From positions 52,190 to 116,189 of the forward strand of contig JABLYX010000009.1 of assembly GCA_018265615.1 (NCBI GenBank): a stretch of DNA of 64,000 nt, read 5' to 3'. Positions 24,738 through 33,834 of the stretch are shown piece by piece. The notes below the pieces were generated by a model. It saw only the letters and a list, made by a program, of their open reading frames with translations. It was not told the origin of the DNA and ran no database searches. The DNA is from Lentisphaeria bacterium (GTDB taxonomy: Bacteria; Verrucomicrobiota; Lentisphaeria; Victivallales; Victivallaceae). A program made the position numbers and the translations under genes. Numbering within the stretch: the stretch's first letter is position 1; every line of letters starts with the position of its first letter.

Positions 24738-27700
24738 ATGAAATTCCTGATTTTCCTGTTGGCCGCCGTTGCGGGTATGTCGCTTCATGCGCTGGAACCG
24801 CAGGCGGGAGCCGAATTGCGTCCGGACGGTTCTCTGAAGATCGGAGATGCGCTGCTGGATATCTCCGTCGCCGACTCCGCCTGGCGGTTCCAGACCAACC
24901 GGGAGTGGCGGGAGCGCACGCTTCAGGGCGGGCAGGAGTTCCTGCGCATCACCGGCCGCGTCACAGTGGACGGCATCACCGGAACGGTTTCCTGTGAGTG
25001 GCGGAAAACCGCTCCCGGGCGGTGGCGCTTTACCGGAAACTGCGATTTCCCGGCCGACATCTCCACGCCCGCCCTCAGTGCGACGCTGTCGCTGCCTCTT
25101 CCGGTCGGCGGCCTGCAGATCGACGGCCGCAGCGTTCCCGTCCCCGGGAGCTTTCGCGGGCAGGTGCTTGCCGCCGAGAGTGACGCCCGTTCCGTCACCG
25201 TGGATCTGGCGGGCGGAGTCCGGCTGGTCTTTTCCGGGGAGCTCCGGGTCTATGTTCAGGACAGCCGCCGGTGGGGGAACAACCTCTCCCTGCGGTTCTA
25301 TTTCACGCCTGCCCGGGGCAGCTTCCGCCGGGCGCGGTGCGAGTTCGAGCTTGCGGTGCTCCCCCCGGCGGTGCATCCGGTTTCGCTGGAGCAGGCGGCC
25401 AACCGCACGTTTGCGGACCGGGACGGCTCCGGTTGGACAGGGCAGGGGAGCGGCAATGACTTTTCCGCGATGACAGCCGGGCGCTGCGAAGTCTCCGGGA
25501 TTCCGTTCTGCGTCGCCGGGAAAGGGGCGGTCGTGGTGGGCCGCTCCGCTCCGCCGCAGGTCGAACTTCAGCTGCCGGGGAAGACGGCTGGGGCGATCAA
25601 CCTGCTCCACGCTTCCGCCTTCACGCCGGAGGCGGGTGCGGTGCTGGGTTATCTCGACGTGACCGATGCGGACGGCTCGCGTGAATCGATCCCCGTGCGG
25701 GCCGGGATCGATTGCGACAACTGGCACCTGACGATGTCGCGCCCGAACGCCGTCATTGCGGTCAGCCGGGAAAACGGCGCGGCGGAGGTCGGTTTGTATG
25801 CCTCAAGCTTTCCGCTGCGGAAGCGCAATCCGGTTTCGATGGTGTTTCGCAGCGCCCGGCCCGATGTGTTCTGGATGGTGGCGGCGGCGACGCAGAGCGA
25901 CCGCCCGGTCCGCTTCTCCGCCGCGGGGGAGCGGCCGTTCACCGCCGCGCCGGACAGACGGTGGTTCCCCTGCCGGTTCGAGCGCCGGATCGCGGCGGGC
26001 AGCCCGCTGGATTTCTCTGCGGCGCTCGATGCTCCGGCCGGAAAATACGGCAGGGTGACGGCGGCGCCGGACGGGCGGTTCCATTTTTCGGACCGGCCGG
26101 GGAAGAGCATCCGCTTTTTCGGCGTAAATCTCTGCAACGACGCGAATTTTCCCGATCACGAGACCGCCCGGGAGCTGGCGGAGTATCTGGCGCGCGCCGG
26201 CTACAATGCGGTTCGCTTTCATCACCACGACGACGGGCTGACCGATCGCGGCGCGGCCGGCTCCGCCGTGCTGAACCGGGAGAATCTCGACCGACTCGAT
26301 TATCTGTTCGCCCGGCTCAAGGAACGGGGAATTTATGTGACGACCGATCTCTACACCAGCCGCCCTTTTCATCCGGGCGACGGTCTTTCCGACGCGAAGT
26401 TCCACAACCGGCCGCTCATGAAGGCGCTGCTGGCGATCGACCCGGCGGCGATGGAGAACTGGAAGCAGTTCGCCCGCAGATGGATGGAGCATGTGAACCC
26501 CTACACCGGAATCGCCTGGGGGCAGGATCCGGCTCTTGTGACCCTGAATCTGGTCAACGAGGAGCCGCTTGTGAATGTCTGGGCCTCGACGCCGGAAACC
26601 GCGGCCCGCTACCGGGAGAAATTCGCGCAATGGAAGCGGTTGCGCAACGCGAATGAGGAGGATTTTCCCCGTTTCCTGCAGGAGCTGCAGGCGAACGTGC
26701 TTGATGAACAGCTCCGCTTTGTCCGGGAGGAGCTTCGGATCGCCGTGCCGCTTACGAGCCTGAACTGCAACACGACGATGTCGCTGACGCTGCTGCGCGA
26801 CCGGTTCGACGTGGTGGACAATCACCAGTATTTCGCCCATCCCTCTTTTCCGGTCAGCCCGTGGAGTCTGCCGCACCGCTACGACCAGTCTTCTCCCATC
26901 CGCCGCAGCGCCGTCCTGCCGCGACTGCTGATGCCGACGCGCATCTTCGGGAAGCCGTTCATCGTTACGGAGTTCAACTATTGCAACCCGAATATCCACC
27001 GTGCCGCCGGCGGGCCGCTGCTCGGTGCTTACGCCTCTTTGCAGGATTGGGCCGGCCTCTGGAGGTTCGCCTGGTCGCACAATGCGGAAAACCTCCGTTC
27101 GCTCCGGGACGGCGCCGCGTTCGATGCGGTCAATGACCCGATGCAGCAGCTCGGGGACCGTATCATTCACGCGCTGTTTCTGCGCGGAGATATGGAGCCG
27201 GCTGCGGAGAAGATCTCCATGGCGGTTCCGGACGGAGAAGCGGAGCGTTCGGTGTTCCAGGGATTTCCGGATGACTTCTCCCTGTTGGGGCTGTATTCCC
27301 AAATCGGTTCCCATGCCGCCGGACGGCCTCTCCCGGCGGATGTGAAGCTCTACCGGCCCGGCATGCGCCCCGTTTCCGGCGACCGCCGGATCCGGCTCGA
27401 TCCGGCCGCGGGAACTTTCGCCGTGGCCACGCCGCTCACGGAAGCGGTCACTCTGCCGCAGGGGACACTGGCGGCAGGGAAGCTGAGGATCTGCGACGCT
27501 TCCACTTTTATGACGGTGGCCGCGGTTTCCCTCGACCGGAAACCGCTGCCGGAGAGCCGGAGCATCCTCCTGATCCACCTGACCAACTTCACCGCGACCG
27601 GCACCGGTTTCGGCAACCGGGAGCGGACACTTCTGCGGCACTGGGGGAAAATGCCTTTGCTCATCGAACGCGGAACGGCCCGGGTGGAGCTGGCCGGCGC

Positions 27701-27845
27701 CGCTCCGTGGCGGGTAGCTGCGCTGGCCGGTGACGGAACCGGGGTCGGAACGGTGGAAGGCGAGTTCGCCGGCGGGGTGTTCCGCTTCAACATCGACAAC
27801 TGTGGCTTTCCGGGCGGCGTTTCGGCATACCACCTGACCCGCTGA
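24738..27845 (+). CDS. Secreted GH5-like glycoside hydrolase
   Basis: A 1,035-residue protein with a signal peptide (MKFLIFLLAAVAGMSLHA), long N-terminal beta-rich modules (about 20-440), then a barrel typical of GH5/clan GH-A: RFFGVNLCNDANFPDHETAR, AGYNAVRFHHHDDGL, YVTTDLYTSRPFHPGD, the acid/base in TLNLVNEEP (Glu near 608) and the nucleophile in PFIVTEFNY (Glu near 745). A beta-rich C-terminal region follows. Clan GH-A hydrolases cleave beta-linked glycans with retention; the substrate is not evident. GGGG precedes the start. The gene is followed directly by a second hybrid regulator. Confidence 0.75.
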   Translation: MKFLIFLLAAVAGMSLHALEPQAGAELRPDGSLKIGDALLDISVADSAWRFQTNREWRERTLQGGQEFLRITGRVTVDGITGTVSCEWRKTAPGRWRFTGNCDFPADISTPALSATLSLPLPVGGLQIDGRSVPVPGSFRGQVLAAESDARSVTVDLAGGVRLVFSGELRVYVQDSRRWGNNLSLRFYFTPARGSFRRARCEFELAVLPPAVHPVSLEQAANRTFADRDGSGWTGQGSGNDFSAMTAGRCEVSGIPFCVAGKGAVVVGRSAPPQVELQLPGKTAGAINLLHASAFTPEAGAVLGYLDVTDADGSRESIPVRAGIDCDNWHLTMSRPNAVIAVSRENGAAEVGLYASSFPLRKRNPVSMVFRSARPDVFWMVAAATQSDRPVRFSAAGERPFTAAPDRRWFPCRFERRIAAGSPLDFSAALDAPAGKYGRVTAAPDGRFHFSDRPGKSIRFFGVNLCNDANFPDHETARELAEYLARAGYNAVRFHHHDDGLTDRGAAGSAVLNRENLDRLDYLFARLKERGIYVTTDLYTSRPFHPGDGLSDAKFHNRPLMKALLAIDPAAMENWKQFARRWMEHVNPYTGIAWGQDPALVTLNLVNEEPLVNVWASTPETAARYREKFAQWKRLRNANEEDFPRFLQELQANVLDEQLRFVREELRIAVPLTSLNCNTTMSLTLLRDRFDVVDNHQYFAHPSFPVSPWSLPHRYDQSSPIRRSAVLPRLLMPTRIFGKPFIVTEFNYCNPNIHRAAGGPLLGAYASLQDWAGLWRFAWSHNAENLRSLRDGAAFDAVNDPMQQLGDRIIHALFLRGDMEPAAEKISMAVPDGEAERSVFQGFPDDFSLLGLYSQIGSHAAGRPLPADVKLYRPGMRPVSGDRRIRLDPAAGTFAVATPLTEAVTLPQGTLAAGKLRICDASTFMTVAAVSLDRKPLPESRSILLIHLTNFTATGTGFGNRERTLLRHWGKMPLLIERGTARVELAGAAPWRVAALAGDGTGVGTVEGEFAGGVFRFNIDNCGFPGGVSAYHLTR

Positions 27846-27884
27846 TTTGCAATCGCTCCGCTTCAGGTGTACTGTATAAACATC

Positions 27885-29066
27885 ATGCAGGAAAACCGAT
27901 TCGTTTACGAGAAAATCATCAACGCCCTGATCGCCCTGATCTGCGGTGAATATCCGCCGGGAACGAAACTGCCCGGAGTCCGTGATCTCGCTGTCCGGTT
28001 CAGGTGCAACCTCCACACTGTGCGCAAGGCGCTCTCCTTTCTTGAGGAGGTAGGCGTGGTCGAGACCCGGAAACGGATCGGCTGTTTCGTGCTGCGCGAC
28101 GCGAGCTTCCTGGTCGGCAGGCCCCAGCCCCGGGTCCAGGTGGTGTCGCGGCGGCGGATCGGCGTGCTGTTTCATCACCGCGACGACGGCGAGTTCTCCA
28201 ACCGGCTGCTGCTTATGCTGGAAGAGGAGGCCGGGCGGCGGCAGCTGCTGCTGGAGTTCCACATCGTCAATACGTACGGGGAGTGTGCCGACGCTTTGCA
28301 GGCGATGAAACAGAACAACTGTCAGGCCGTGATTCTCGACGGCGAAACGCCGGAGCAGCTCGATCTGCTTCTGGCGGCTTCACCGCTGCCGCTCATCATG
28401 TCGTCGAATGCGGCGCTCCTGGCAAAGCACCCGCAGGGGGCATTGGCCTGTTACGAGCCGCCCGAACTGCACTTCTGGTTTGACCGGCAGCTGCTGAATT
28501 TCCAGTGGCGCTACTTCGAGGCGCTCGGCTTTGCGCATATCGCGTTCTGCGGGCGGAAAAGCCATCCGGATCCCGGCATGAAGGAACGTCTCGGGATCTA
28601 CCGGGAGCATTGCCGCGAAACCGGGCGCCCGGAGCTGGCGGCTGCGATCGGAGACGACCCGGCGGAAGCGGCGGAACTCCTGCGGAAATGGGAGCCGTTC
28701 CGCGGCGGCCTCGCAGTGATCGGATATGACGACATCGCGGCGCTTCAGCTTGAACTAGCCGCATCGAAGCTCGGCTGGAAACTGCCGGAGGAGATGGCGC
28801 TGTTCGGAGTCAACAACTTCGAATTCGGCCGCCACATCGATCCGCCGCTTTCAACGGTGCTTTTCCCGTACCGCTGTCTGGCCCGGAGGAAGATTGAGCG
28901 CGCCATCGACTTTATGGAGGGGCGCAAGGAGTTCCGCGACTTTTGCCTGCCCCGGCTCGAAGTCCTGCTGCGCACCAGCTGCGGCGGAAAGCAGCGGCTG
29001 AGCGAAGCCCGGCTCCATGAGCTGCTGGATGGGCTCGGAGCGGTTTCTGCCGGGGATCCGCAGTAA
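27885..29066 (+). CDS. GntR-type HTH regulator with LacI-like ligand domain
   Basis: A 393-residue protein. ATG at 27885 was chosen; an in-frame GTG lies 18 bases upstream and neither has a strong ribosome site. The GntR winged helix (IINALIALICGEYPPGTKLP, VRDLAVRFRCNLHTVRKAL, RIGCFV) is followed by a periplasmic-binding-like domain (RRRIGVLFHHRDDGEFSNRL, AVIGYDDIAALQLEL, EMALFGVNNFEFGRHIDPPL). It lies 39 bases after the GH5-like gene on the same strand and may be part of that transcript. Its ligand is probably a product of the same locus. Confidence 0.8.
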   Translation: MQENRFVYEKIINALIALICGEYPPGTKLPGVRDLAVRFRCNLHTVRKALSFLEEVGVVETRKRIGCFVLRDASFLVGRPQPRVQVVSRRRIGVLFHHRDDGEFSNRLLLMLEEEAGRRQLLLEFHIVNTYGECADALQAMKQNNCQAVILDGETPEQLDLLLAASPLPLIMSSNAALLAKHPQGALACYEPPELHFWFDRQLLNFQWRYFEALGFAHIAFCGRKSHPDPGMKERLGIYREHCRETGRPELAAAIGDDPAEAAELLRKWEPFRGGLAVIGYDDIAALQLELAASKLGWKLPEEMALFGVNNFEFGRHIDPPLSTVLFPYRCLARRKIERAIDFMEGRKEFRDFCLPRLEVLLRTSCGGKQRLSEARLHELLDGLGAVSAGDPQ

Positions 29067-29078
29067 CGGTTTCAGGCG

Positions 29079-29120
29079 GCGCGGGGCCGGAGAGGGAAAA
29101 TGCCGCCCCGGTCCCCGCGC
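29079..29120. terminator. GC-rich hairpin between convergent genes
   Basis: GCGCGGGGCCGG is followed by CCGGTCCCCGCGC with about a 16-base loop and one bulged base, between the convergent regulator (ends 29066) and fucosidase (ends 29125). It probably ends transcription from both sides, although no T run is visible. Confidence 0.45.
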
Positions 29121-29124
29121 GCTG

Positions 29125-30855
29125 TTACTTCTGCAAGGGGAGCAGTTTGAGTTCGATGAGATTCAGCGTGCGGTTGTCGCCGTCGTCTTCGCTGAGGGCG
29201 TTGACGGCTTTGAATTCAGGCATGCGGAGGAGTTCGAGCTCCAGCGTGTATTCGCCGGGCGTGGCGAAGGTCAGTTCCCCGAGGCGGCTGACGGTTTCCG
29301 GATGATACTTCGTCTGAAGGTTCTGCAGCGGAAGGTCCTCGGTCAGGATCCGGCGGAGATTCCCCGCGGATCCGGAGAGTGAGAGCTCGATTCCGTCGAT
29401 CCATTTGCAGCTCCAGTGGCGGTTGGTCAAAGCCTCGGCCCGGAAGCGCCCCGGGCGGTCGACCCGGAAACGCCAGGCCAGCTTCCCGGTGCCGGGCCGG
29501 AAGTTGAGCGGCAGCCCCTTGCCGTCCAGCGCGAGCCGGCCGCCGGGGGCGGGACGGATTTCGGCGCGCCCCGCGAGCAGCGTAATGGAGCCGTTCGAGG
29601 ACTGGCGCAGCTCCGGGTCAACCCGGACGGGGGAATCGAGCTCGAGCACGACGACGCTGAAATCGGGATCCGGGGCGTGTTCCGGCAATCCGGAGAGGCT
29701 CCAGGCGCCGCCGCGCCGTTCCGCCTTGACGCATGTGCCGGGGAGGGCGGGCAGCCGGACGTTCACGACCTCATTCAGGAGCCCGTCGAGCATGAAAGTG
29801 GAACCGGGCCACTCGGAGAAGATCAGATTGAGCCGGCTGCCGGAGGCGGTGGCCATGCCCCATTCCGGTGGAACGGCGAAGGGGACGCTCGTCGCTCCGT
29901 GGATCGCTTCCGCGTTGACCTTCATCCACTTGCCGATGGCGCGGAGGCGCTCGGCACACGGAGCCGGGATCCTGCCGGAGGCGTCCGGGCCGACGTTCAG
30001 CAGGTAGTTGCAGCCGTTTGCGACGGAGCGGATCAGCGAATAGAGCAGCTCGCGGACGCTTTTCCAGCTGTCGTCATCCTTTTTGAATCCCCAGGTGTGA
30101 TTCATCGTGGCCGGAACTTCGCCGTTCAGCTCTCCTGCGCAGTACGGGAATTCGTTGTCGCCGAGTACCGCATAATCGCCGCGGCCGTTGCCGACCCGGT
30201 CGCAGACGAGGCACTCCGGCTGAAGCTCATGGACGAGGCCGGCGAACGCTTCCGACTGCTCCGGCGTGGAGTCGGTCGGCGTATCGTACCAGACCACTCC
30301 GACGGGACCGTATTGGGTCAGAAGCTCGCGCACCTGCGGCAGCGCTTTCGCGTTCATATAGCGGCTGAAATCGAAGCCCCGCTTTTCGACGGGAACCGGG
30401 AATTGCCCCGGCCATTCGTTCCAGACGCCGTCCGGTTCGTGCCAGTCCTGCCGCTGCGAGTAGTAGACGCAGAATTTCAGCTTATGGCGGGCGCAGGCCG
30501 CGGCGAGCTCGGCAACGATGTCGCGCCGGAAAGGGGACGCCTTCATGACGGAGAAATCGGAGACGGCGGTATCGAACAACGCGAATCCGTCATGATGCTT
30601 TGCCGTCAGCACAAGGTACTTCATGCCGGCGGCTTCCGCGAGCGCCGCCCATGCGTCGGCGTCGAATTCCCGCGGGTTGAACTGCCCCGCGAGTTTTTCA
30701 TATTCCGCCGCCGGGATCCGTGCGAACCGCATGATCTGTTCACCGATGCCTTTGACCGGAGCGCCGTTCCACTCCCCGGCGGGGATCGCATACAGTCCCC
30801 AGTGGATGAACATGCCGAACCGCGCCTGCGAAAACCAGCTTTCTCTGACGTTCAT
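29125..30855 (-). CDS. GH29 alpha-L-fucosidase
   Basis: A 576-residue protein without a signal peptide, starting directly in the GH29 barrel (SWFSQARFGMFIHWGLYAIP). Motifs: YLVLTAKHHDGFALFDTAVS, RHKLKFCVYYSQRQDWHEP, and GVVWYDTPTD with the nucleophile Asp near residue 191 (family pattern WFDG); NYLLNVGPDASGRIP closes the barrel. A beta-rich C-terminal domain ends the protein. The enzyme removes alpha-linked fucose from glycans with retention. It is the last gene of the operon regulator - pseudopilin - MFS - discoidin-domain protein - fucosidase, 11 bases behind its neighbour. Confidence 0.9.
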   Translation of the reverse strand: MNVRESWFSQARFGMFIHWGLYAIPAGEWNGAPVKGIGEQIMRFARIPAAEYEKLAGQFNPREFDADAWAALAEAAGMKYLVLTAKHHDGFALFDTAVSDFSVMKASPFRRDIVAELAAACARHKLKFCVYYSQRQDWHEPDGVWNEWPGQFPVPVEKRGFDFSRYMNAKALPQVRELLTQYGPVGVVWYDTPTDSTPEQSEAFAGLVHELQPECLVCDRVGNGRGDYAVLGDNEFPYCAGELNGEVPATMNHTWGFKKDDDSWKSVRELLYSLIRSVANGCNYLLNVGPDASGRIPAPCAERLRAIGKWMKVNAEAIHGATSVPFAVPPEWGMATASGSRLNLIFSEWPGSTFMLDGLLNEVVNVRLPALPGTCVKAERRGGAWSLSGLPEHAPDPDFSVVVLELDSPVRVDPELRQSSNGSITLLAGRAEIRPAPGGRLALDGKGLPLNFRPGTGKLAWRFRVDRPGRFRAEALTNRHWSCKWIDGIELSLSGSAGNLRRILTEDLPLQNLQTKYHPETVSRLGELTFATPGEYTLELELLRMPEFKAVNALSEDDGDNRTLNLIELKLLPLQK

Positions 30856-30866
30856 GGCCTGTTCCC

Positions 30867-31691
30867 CTACCGGATGATGAGTTCGGAGGGGGCCGACGTG
30901 AAATTGCCTTTCACGTCGATTTTCACATGGCGCGCGCCGGCCGGGTCGAAGGTGAGCGGAACGCCTTTGGCCGCATTGCTTTTCTCCGCCTTCTGCGTCC
31001 AGCTTCTGCCGTCGGCGGAGACGGAGACCGTCATCCGGGCAAAGGGAGCCCCGCCGCGGAACTCCACGCTTGAAACCGTCTCTTCTCTGCCGAGATCGAC
31101 CTCGAACGCCGATCCGGAATAGTTGCTGTAGTACTTCGTTCCGGTCGCCGTATTGCCGTCCACGAGACAGACGGCCGGGAAGCGCCAGTTCCGGTCGCCG
31201 CCGGATTCGGTGATTTTGCGAAGCGTCGCGAGATTTTCCGGGACGTCCGGCACAAAAACGTACAGCTCGCGCACCACGACCGCCTGTTTCTCCGGCCCGC
31301 CGGCGAGGGACAGGCGCAACGCCTTGATTTTCCGCGGCTTGTCAAGGATGAATCCAAGCATTCCGGGGGCGTTTGCCGTCGTCATGGCGGCGGGGGCTTC
31401 CCACGTGATCCCGTCGGGCGAAAGCTCCACTGTGCCGGAGACGAGGTTGCCGCCATGAATTGCAATTGTCTGGAACTCCGTCTCTTCCGGGAACGTCGCG
31501 GTTATCTTCCCGTCGGAGTTCGCGGCCGTATAGCCCATCCACTGGGTTTCGAAGTTGCCGTCCAGCATCTCCGCCGCTTTCTCCGGGTACGGGTGCGCTT
31601 TCACCTCCGCCTTGCCGAGCAGGTTTTCCGCCGCGAATCCCGGGACGGCCAGCGCGGCCCCCAACAGCATCGTCATTGTTGTTTTCATCAT
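30867..31691 (-). CDS. Secreted F5/8-type-C (discoidin)-like glycan-binding protein
   Basis: A 274-residue protein. Start at MMKTTMTMLLGAALAVPGFAA (signal peptide), with AAAGGAG eight bases upstream. Two related halves resemble galactose-binding/discoidin-like beta-sandwiches: NLLGKAEVKAHPYPEKAAEM with DGNFETQW, and later LVDGNTATGTKYYSN with VSSVEFRGG and ARHVKIDVKGNF. The 'Asp-Gly-Asn-Thr' entry motif followed by Trp/Tyr and a 'ri.' strand pattern is typical of F5/8-C modules in glycan-binding proteins. No catalytic part is visible. It probably binds the glycan attacked by the fucosidase encoded next to it. Confidence 0.7.
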   Translation of the reverse strand: MMKTTMTMLLGAALAVPGFAAENLLGKAEVKAHPYPEKAAEMLDGNFETQWMGYTAANSDGKITATFPEETEFQTIAIHGGNLVSGTVELSPDGITWEAPAAMTTANAPGMLGFILDKPRKIKALRLSLAGGPEKQAVVVRELYVFVPDVPENLATLRKITESGGDRNWRFPAVCLVDGNTATGTKYYSNYSGSAFEVDLGREETVSSVEFRGGAPFARMTVSVSADGRSWTQKAEKSNAAKGVPLTFDPAGARHVKIDVKGNFTSAPSELIIR

Positions 31692-31712
31692 GTTCTTTTC
31701 TCCTTTGTCCAT

Positions 31713-33071
31713 TTATTGGGGCGGGGTATAATTTTTATCTCCGCCCAGCGCTTTCCACCTGCGGTAAACCCAACCGAGAGCGATCAGTCCGAATGTGGTG
31801 AAAATGAGATCCCATGCGTAGATATACTGATAACCGAGCTTGTCGATGAACCAGCCTCCGCCGGAGTTCGCCGCCACGAGCGTCAGTGCGCTGATCATCG
31901 CCGCGGCCGAACAGAACTGGCCGTACCGGTCGTGCGGTACGAGCATCACTCCGAGCGGCAGGGAGCTCGCGGTCTGGAGCATGTAAACCAGCGCCAGCAG
32001 GATCGCCACGACGGAGAAGCTCGGGTAATCATGGACCCAGAAGAAGCCGATGATGTTTGCGATGATGACCAGCACGCTGCCGGCCATGTAAATCCGGATC
32101 GGGTGGAATTTGTCCACCAGGATTCCGACCAGGTAAAAGAGCGGGATCGTGATCCCGGTCGCGACCGCCGTGATGAAGCCGAACTGCTTGAGGGTCAGCC
32201 CGAGCTCACGGGTCGCAAAAAGCAGATTGAAGATGGTCCGACAGACCATCGACGCATTGTTCAGCGCCATCGCGAAGAAGAAGACCAGGAAGAACGGGAT
32301 GCAGAAGCACTCCCGCACATACTGGATGATGATGCCGAAGGGGCCGTTCTTCCGGACCTTCTCCGGCGGCGGATACTCCCCCTCCTTCACATTCAGGCAC
32401 ATCAGCGTGAAGGAGACCAGGTAAATCAGGGCGACGATCGTGAAGATCCACGGCAGATGCTCGTCGGCGTGCGGCAGCACCCAGAGGTTGAAGACGAAGC
32501 CGGCCGCGGTCCCGACCACCCGGAAGAGCGCCATGAAACGGCCGAGGAACTGCTTCGGGACCACATCCGCGAAGAGATAGTAGAACACCGACGCGATGAA
32601 GAGGTTGAACACCTGATAGGCGATCGCGAGCAGCGCGATGATGAGGATAACCGTTGCCGCAGGGCTGCCGTTCTCGCCGTATGCGAGCGTATGCAGCCAT
32701 GCACCGATCGAATCGCTCCAGCCGAGCAGGATAAGGAAAAGCGTCACGAAAGGGCTCGTGAACAGCAGATACGGGATCCGCCGCCCCCACCGGCTGCGCG
32801 TGCGGTCGCTGGTCGTGCTGACGATCGGGTTGATGACGAAGTTCAGCAGCGACGGGATGCTGCCGACCAGGAGCCCGATGGTCGTGTTGCTCGCTCCGTG
32901 ATTTTTGAGCATCAGCGGCAGCAGCGTCGGCGTCAGCGTCTCCATCATCCAGAAGCAGAAATCGCCCCACAGCATCCAGACGAAAAGGGTGACAAGCGCA
33001 CTTTTTGTGTAGTTTAACGTCCCGACGCGGTACGGCGAGCCGACCGGGATTGGTGTTGCAGTAGTTTGCAT
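31713..33071 (-). CDS. MFS sugar transporter (GPH/SLC45-like)
   Basis: A 452-residue, 12-helix transporter and a close paralogue of the one at 12513: SDRTRSRWGRRIPYL, FADVVPKQFLGRFMA, VGILVDKFHPIRIYMAGS, and the C-terminal KALGGDKNYTPP. It starts one base after the pseudopilin stop (TAAAATG), so the two are translationally coupled. Given the fucosidase in the same operon, fucose or a fucosylated oligosaccharide remnant is a likely cargo. Confidence 0.85.
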   Translation of the reverse strand: MQTTATPIPVGSPYRVGTLNYTKSALVTLFVWMLWGDFCFWMMETLTPTLLPLMLKNHGASNTTIGLLVGSIPSLLNFVINPIVSTTSDRTRSRWGRRIPYLLFTSPFVTLFLILLGWSDSIGAWLHTLAYGENGSPAATVILIIALLAIAYQVFNLFIASVFYYLFADVVPKQFLGRFMALFRVVGTAAGFVFNLWVLPHADEHLPWIFTIVALIYLVSFTLMCLNVKEGEYPPPEKVRKNGPFGIIIQYVRECFCIPFFLVFFFAMALNNASMVCRTIFNLLFATRELGLTLKQFGFITAVATGITIPLFYLVGILVDKFHPIRIYMAGSVLVIIANIIGFFWVHDYPSFSVVAILLALVYMLQTASSLPLGVMLVPHDRYGQFCSAAAMISALTLVAANSGGGWFIDKLGYQYIYAWDLIFTTFGLIALGWVYRRWKALGGDKNYTPPQ

Positions 33072-33072
33072 T

Positions 33073-33807
33073 TTAACGGGTTGAGAAGATGCCGCTGCTG
33101 AAATCTCCGGCCGGAATCACTCCGCCGGTCAGCTTGCGTTCGGCAAATGTTCCGCTGTTCAGGTTCGGCACGGAGTATCCGTCTGCGACCGCCCGGCCGA
33201 TGGAGCAGGAGACCACGTGGCCGTCGAGGAAACAGATATTGCCGGTGTCGCCGTGAAACGTCGCGAAGTTGCCGCCGCCGGAGTTCTGGTTGCCGTCGAT
33301 GGTGCCGTGGGCGGCGTTCCAGTCGAGCCGGTAGGCCTCCGCCAGCATGATCGATTTGGATGGGACACGGATCTGGACAGTCGGGGTCAGATAAGGATCC
33401 TGAGTTGAGAGCGGTACGGCGTAGGTCGTCTTGACGTCGGCGTCCTTGCCCTTGATTCTTACATAGGACGGACAGATCGCGATTTTCCGGGCGAGGGCGC
33501 TCGTATCGGTATTGCCGGTAAAGCCCGGGACTCCGCCGTTGTAAAAGAGCTGGAACCAGCTTGTTGCCCATCCGGCCATGTTTCGTCCCATGAGCTTCCC
33601 GCCGTTGTCGTCCATATAGCTGATCTGGTAGACGCCCAGCTGTTTGATCCGGGAGAGGCATTCGGTGTTGTAAGCCCTGCCGCGCGCCCGGTTCAACGCG
33701 GGCAGCAGCATCGACGCGAGAATTGCGATAATCGCTATAACGACGAGCAACTCTATCAAGGTAAATTGATTACGGCGTCTGTGGAACTGATTGGGCTTCG
33801 TTCTCAT
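33073..33807 (-). CDS. Pseudopilin-like protein (prepilin N-terminus)
   Basis: A 244-residue protein with a short basic leader (MRTKPNQFHRRRNQ), the prepilin site FTLIE and helix LLVVIAIIAILASMLLPALN. The middle contains YMDDNGGKLMGR and AICPSY, and the end FHGDTGNICFLDGHVVSC, then SVPNLNSGTFAERKLTGG. It is clearly paralogous to the pseudopilin at 36411-37181: both keep TSWF, ARKxAICPSY, the GNFAxFHGxTGN segment and the tail. It follows the regulator gene by 27 bases and is coupled to the MFS gene. Confidence 0.88.
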   Translation of the reverse strand: MRTKPNQFHRRRNQFTLIELLVVIAIIAILASMLLPALNRARGRAYNTECLSRIKQLGVYQISYMDDNGGKLMGRNMAGWATSWFQLFYNGGVPGFTGNTDTSALARKIAICPSYVRIKGKDADVKTTYAVPLSTQDPYLTPTVQIRVPSKSIMLAEAYRLDWNAAHGTIDGNQNSGGGNFATFHGDTGNICFLDGHVVSCSIGRAVADGYSVPNLNSGTFAERKLTGGVIPAGDFSSGIFSTR

Positions 33808-33834
33808 GATCCTGATTCCTTCTGTTGTGTGAAT

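Noticed and set aside
25803..28262. 819-codon open frame on the minus strand
   Set aside because: It runs opposite the GH5-like gene and the following regulator, both of which have clear motifs. The translation is low-complexity Arg/Gln/His-rich.
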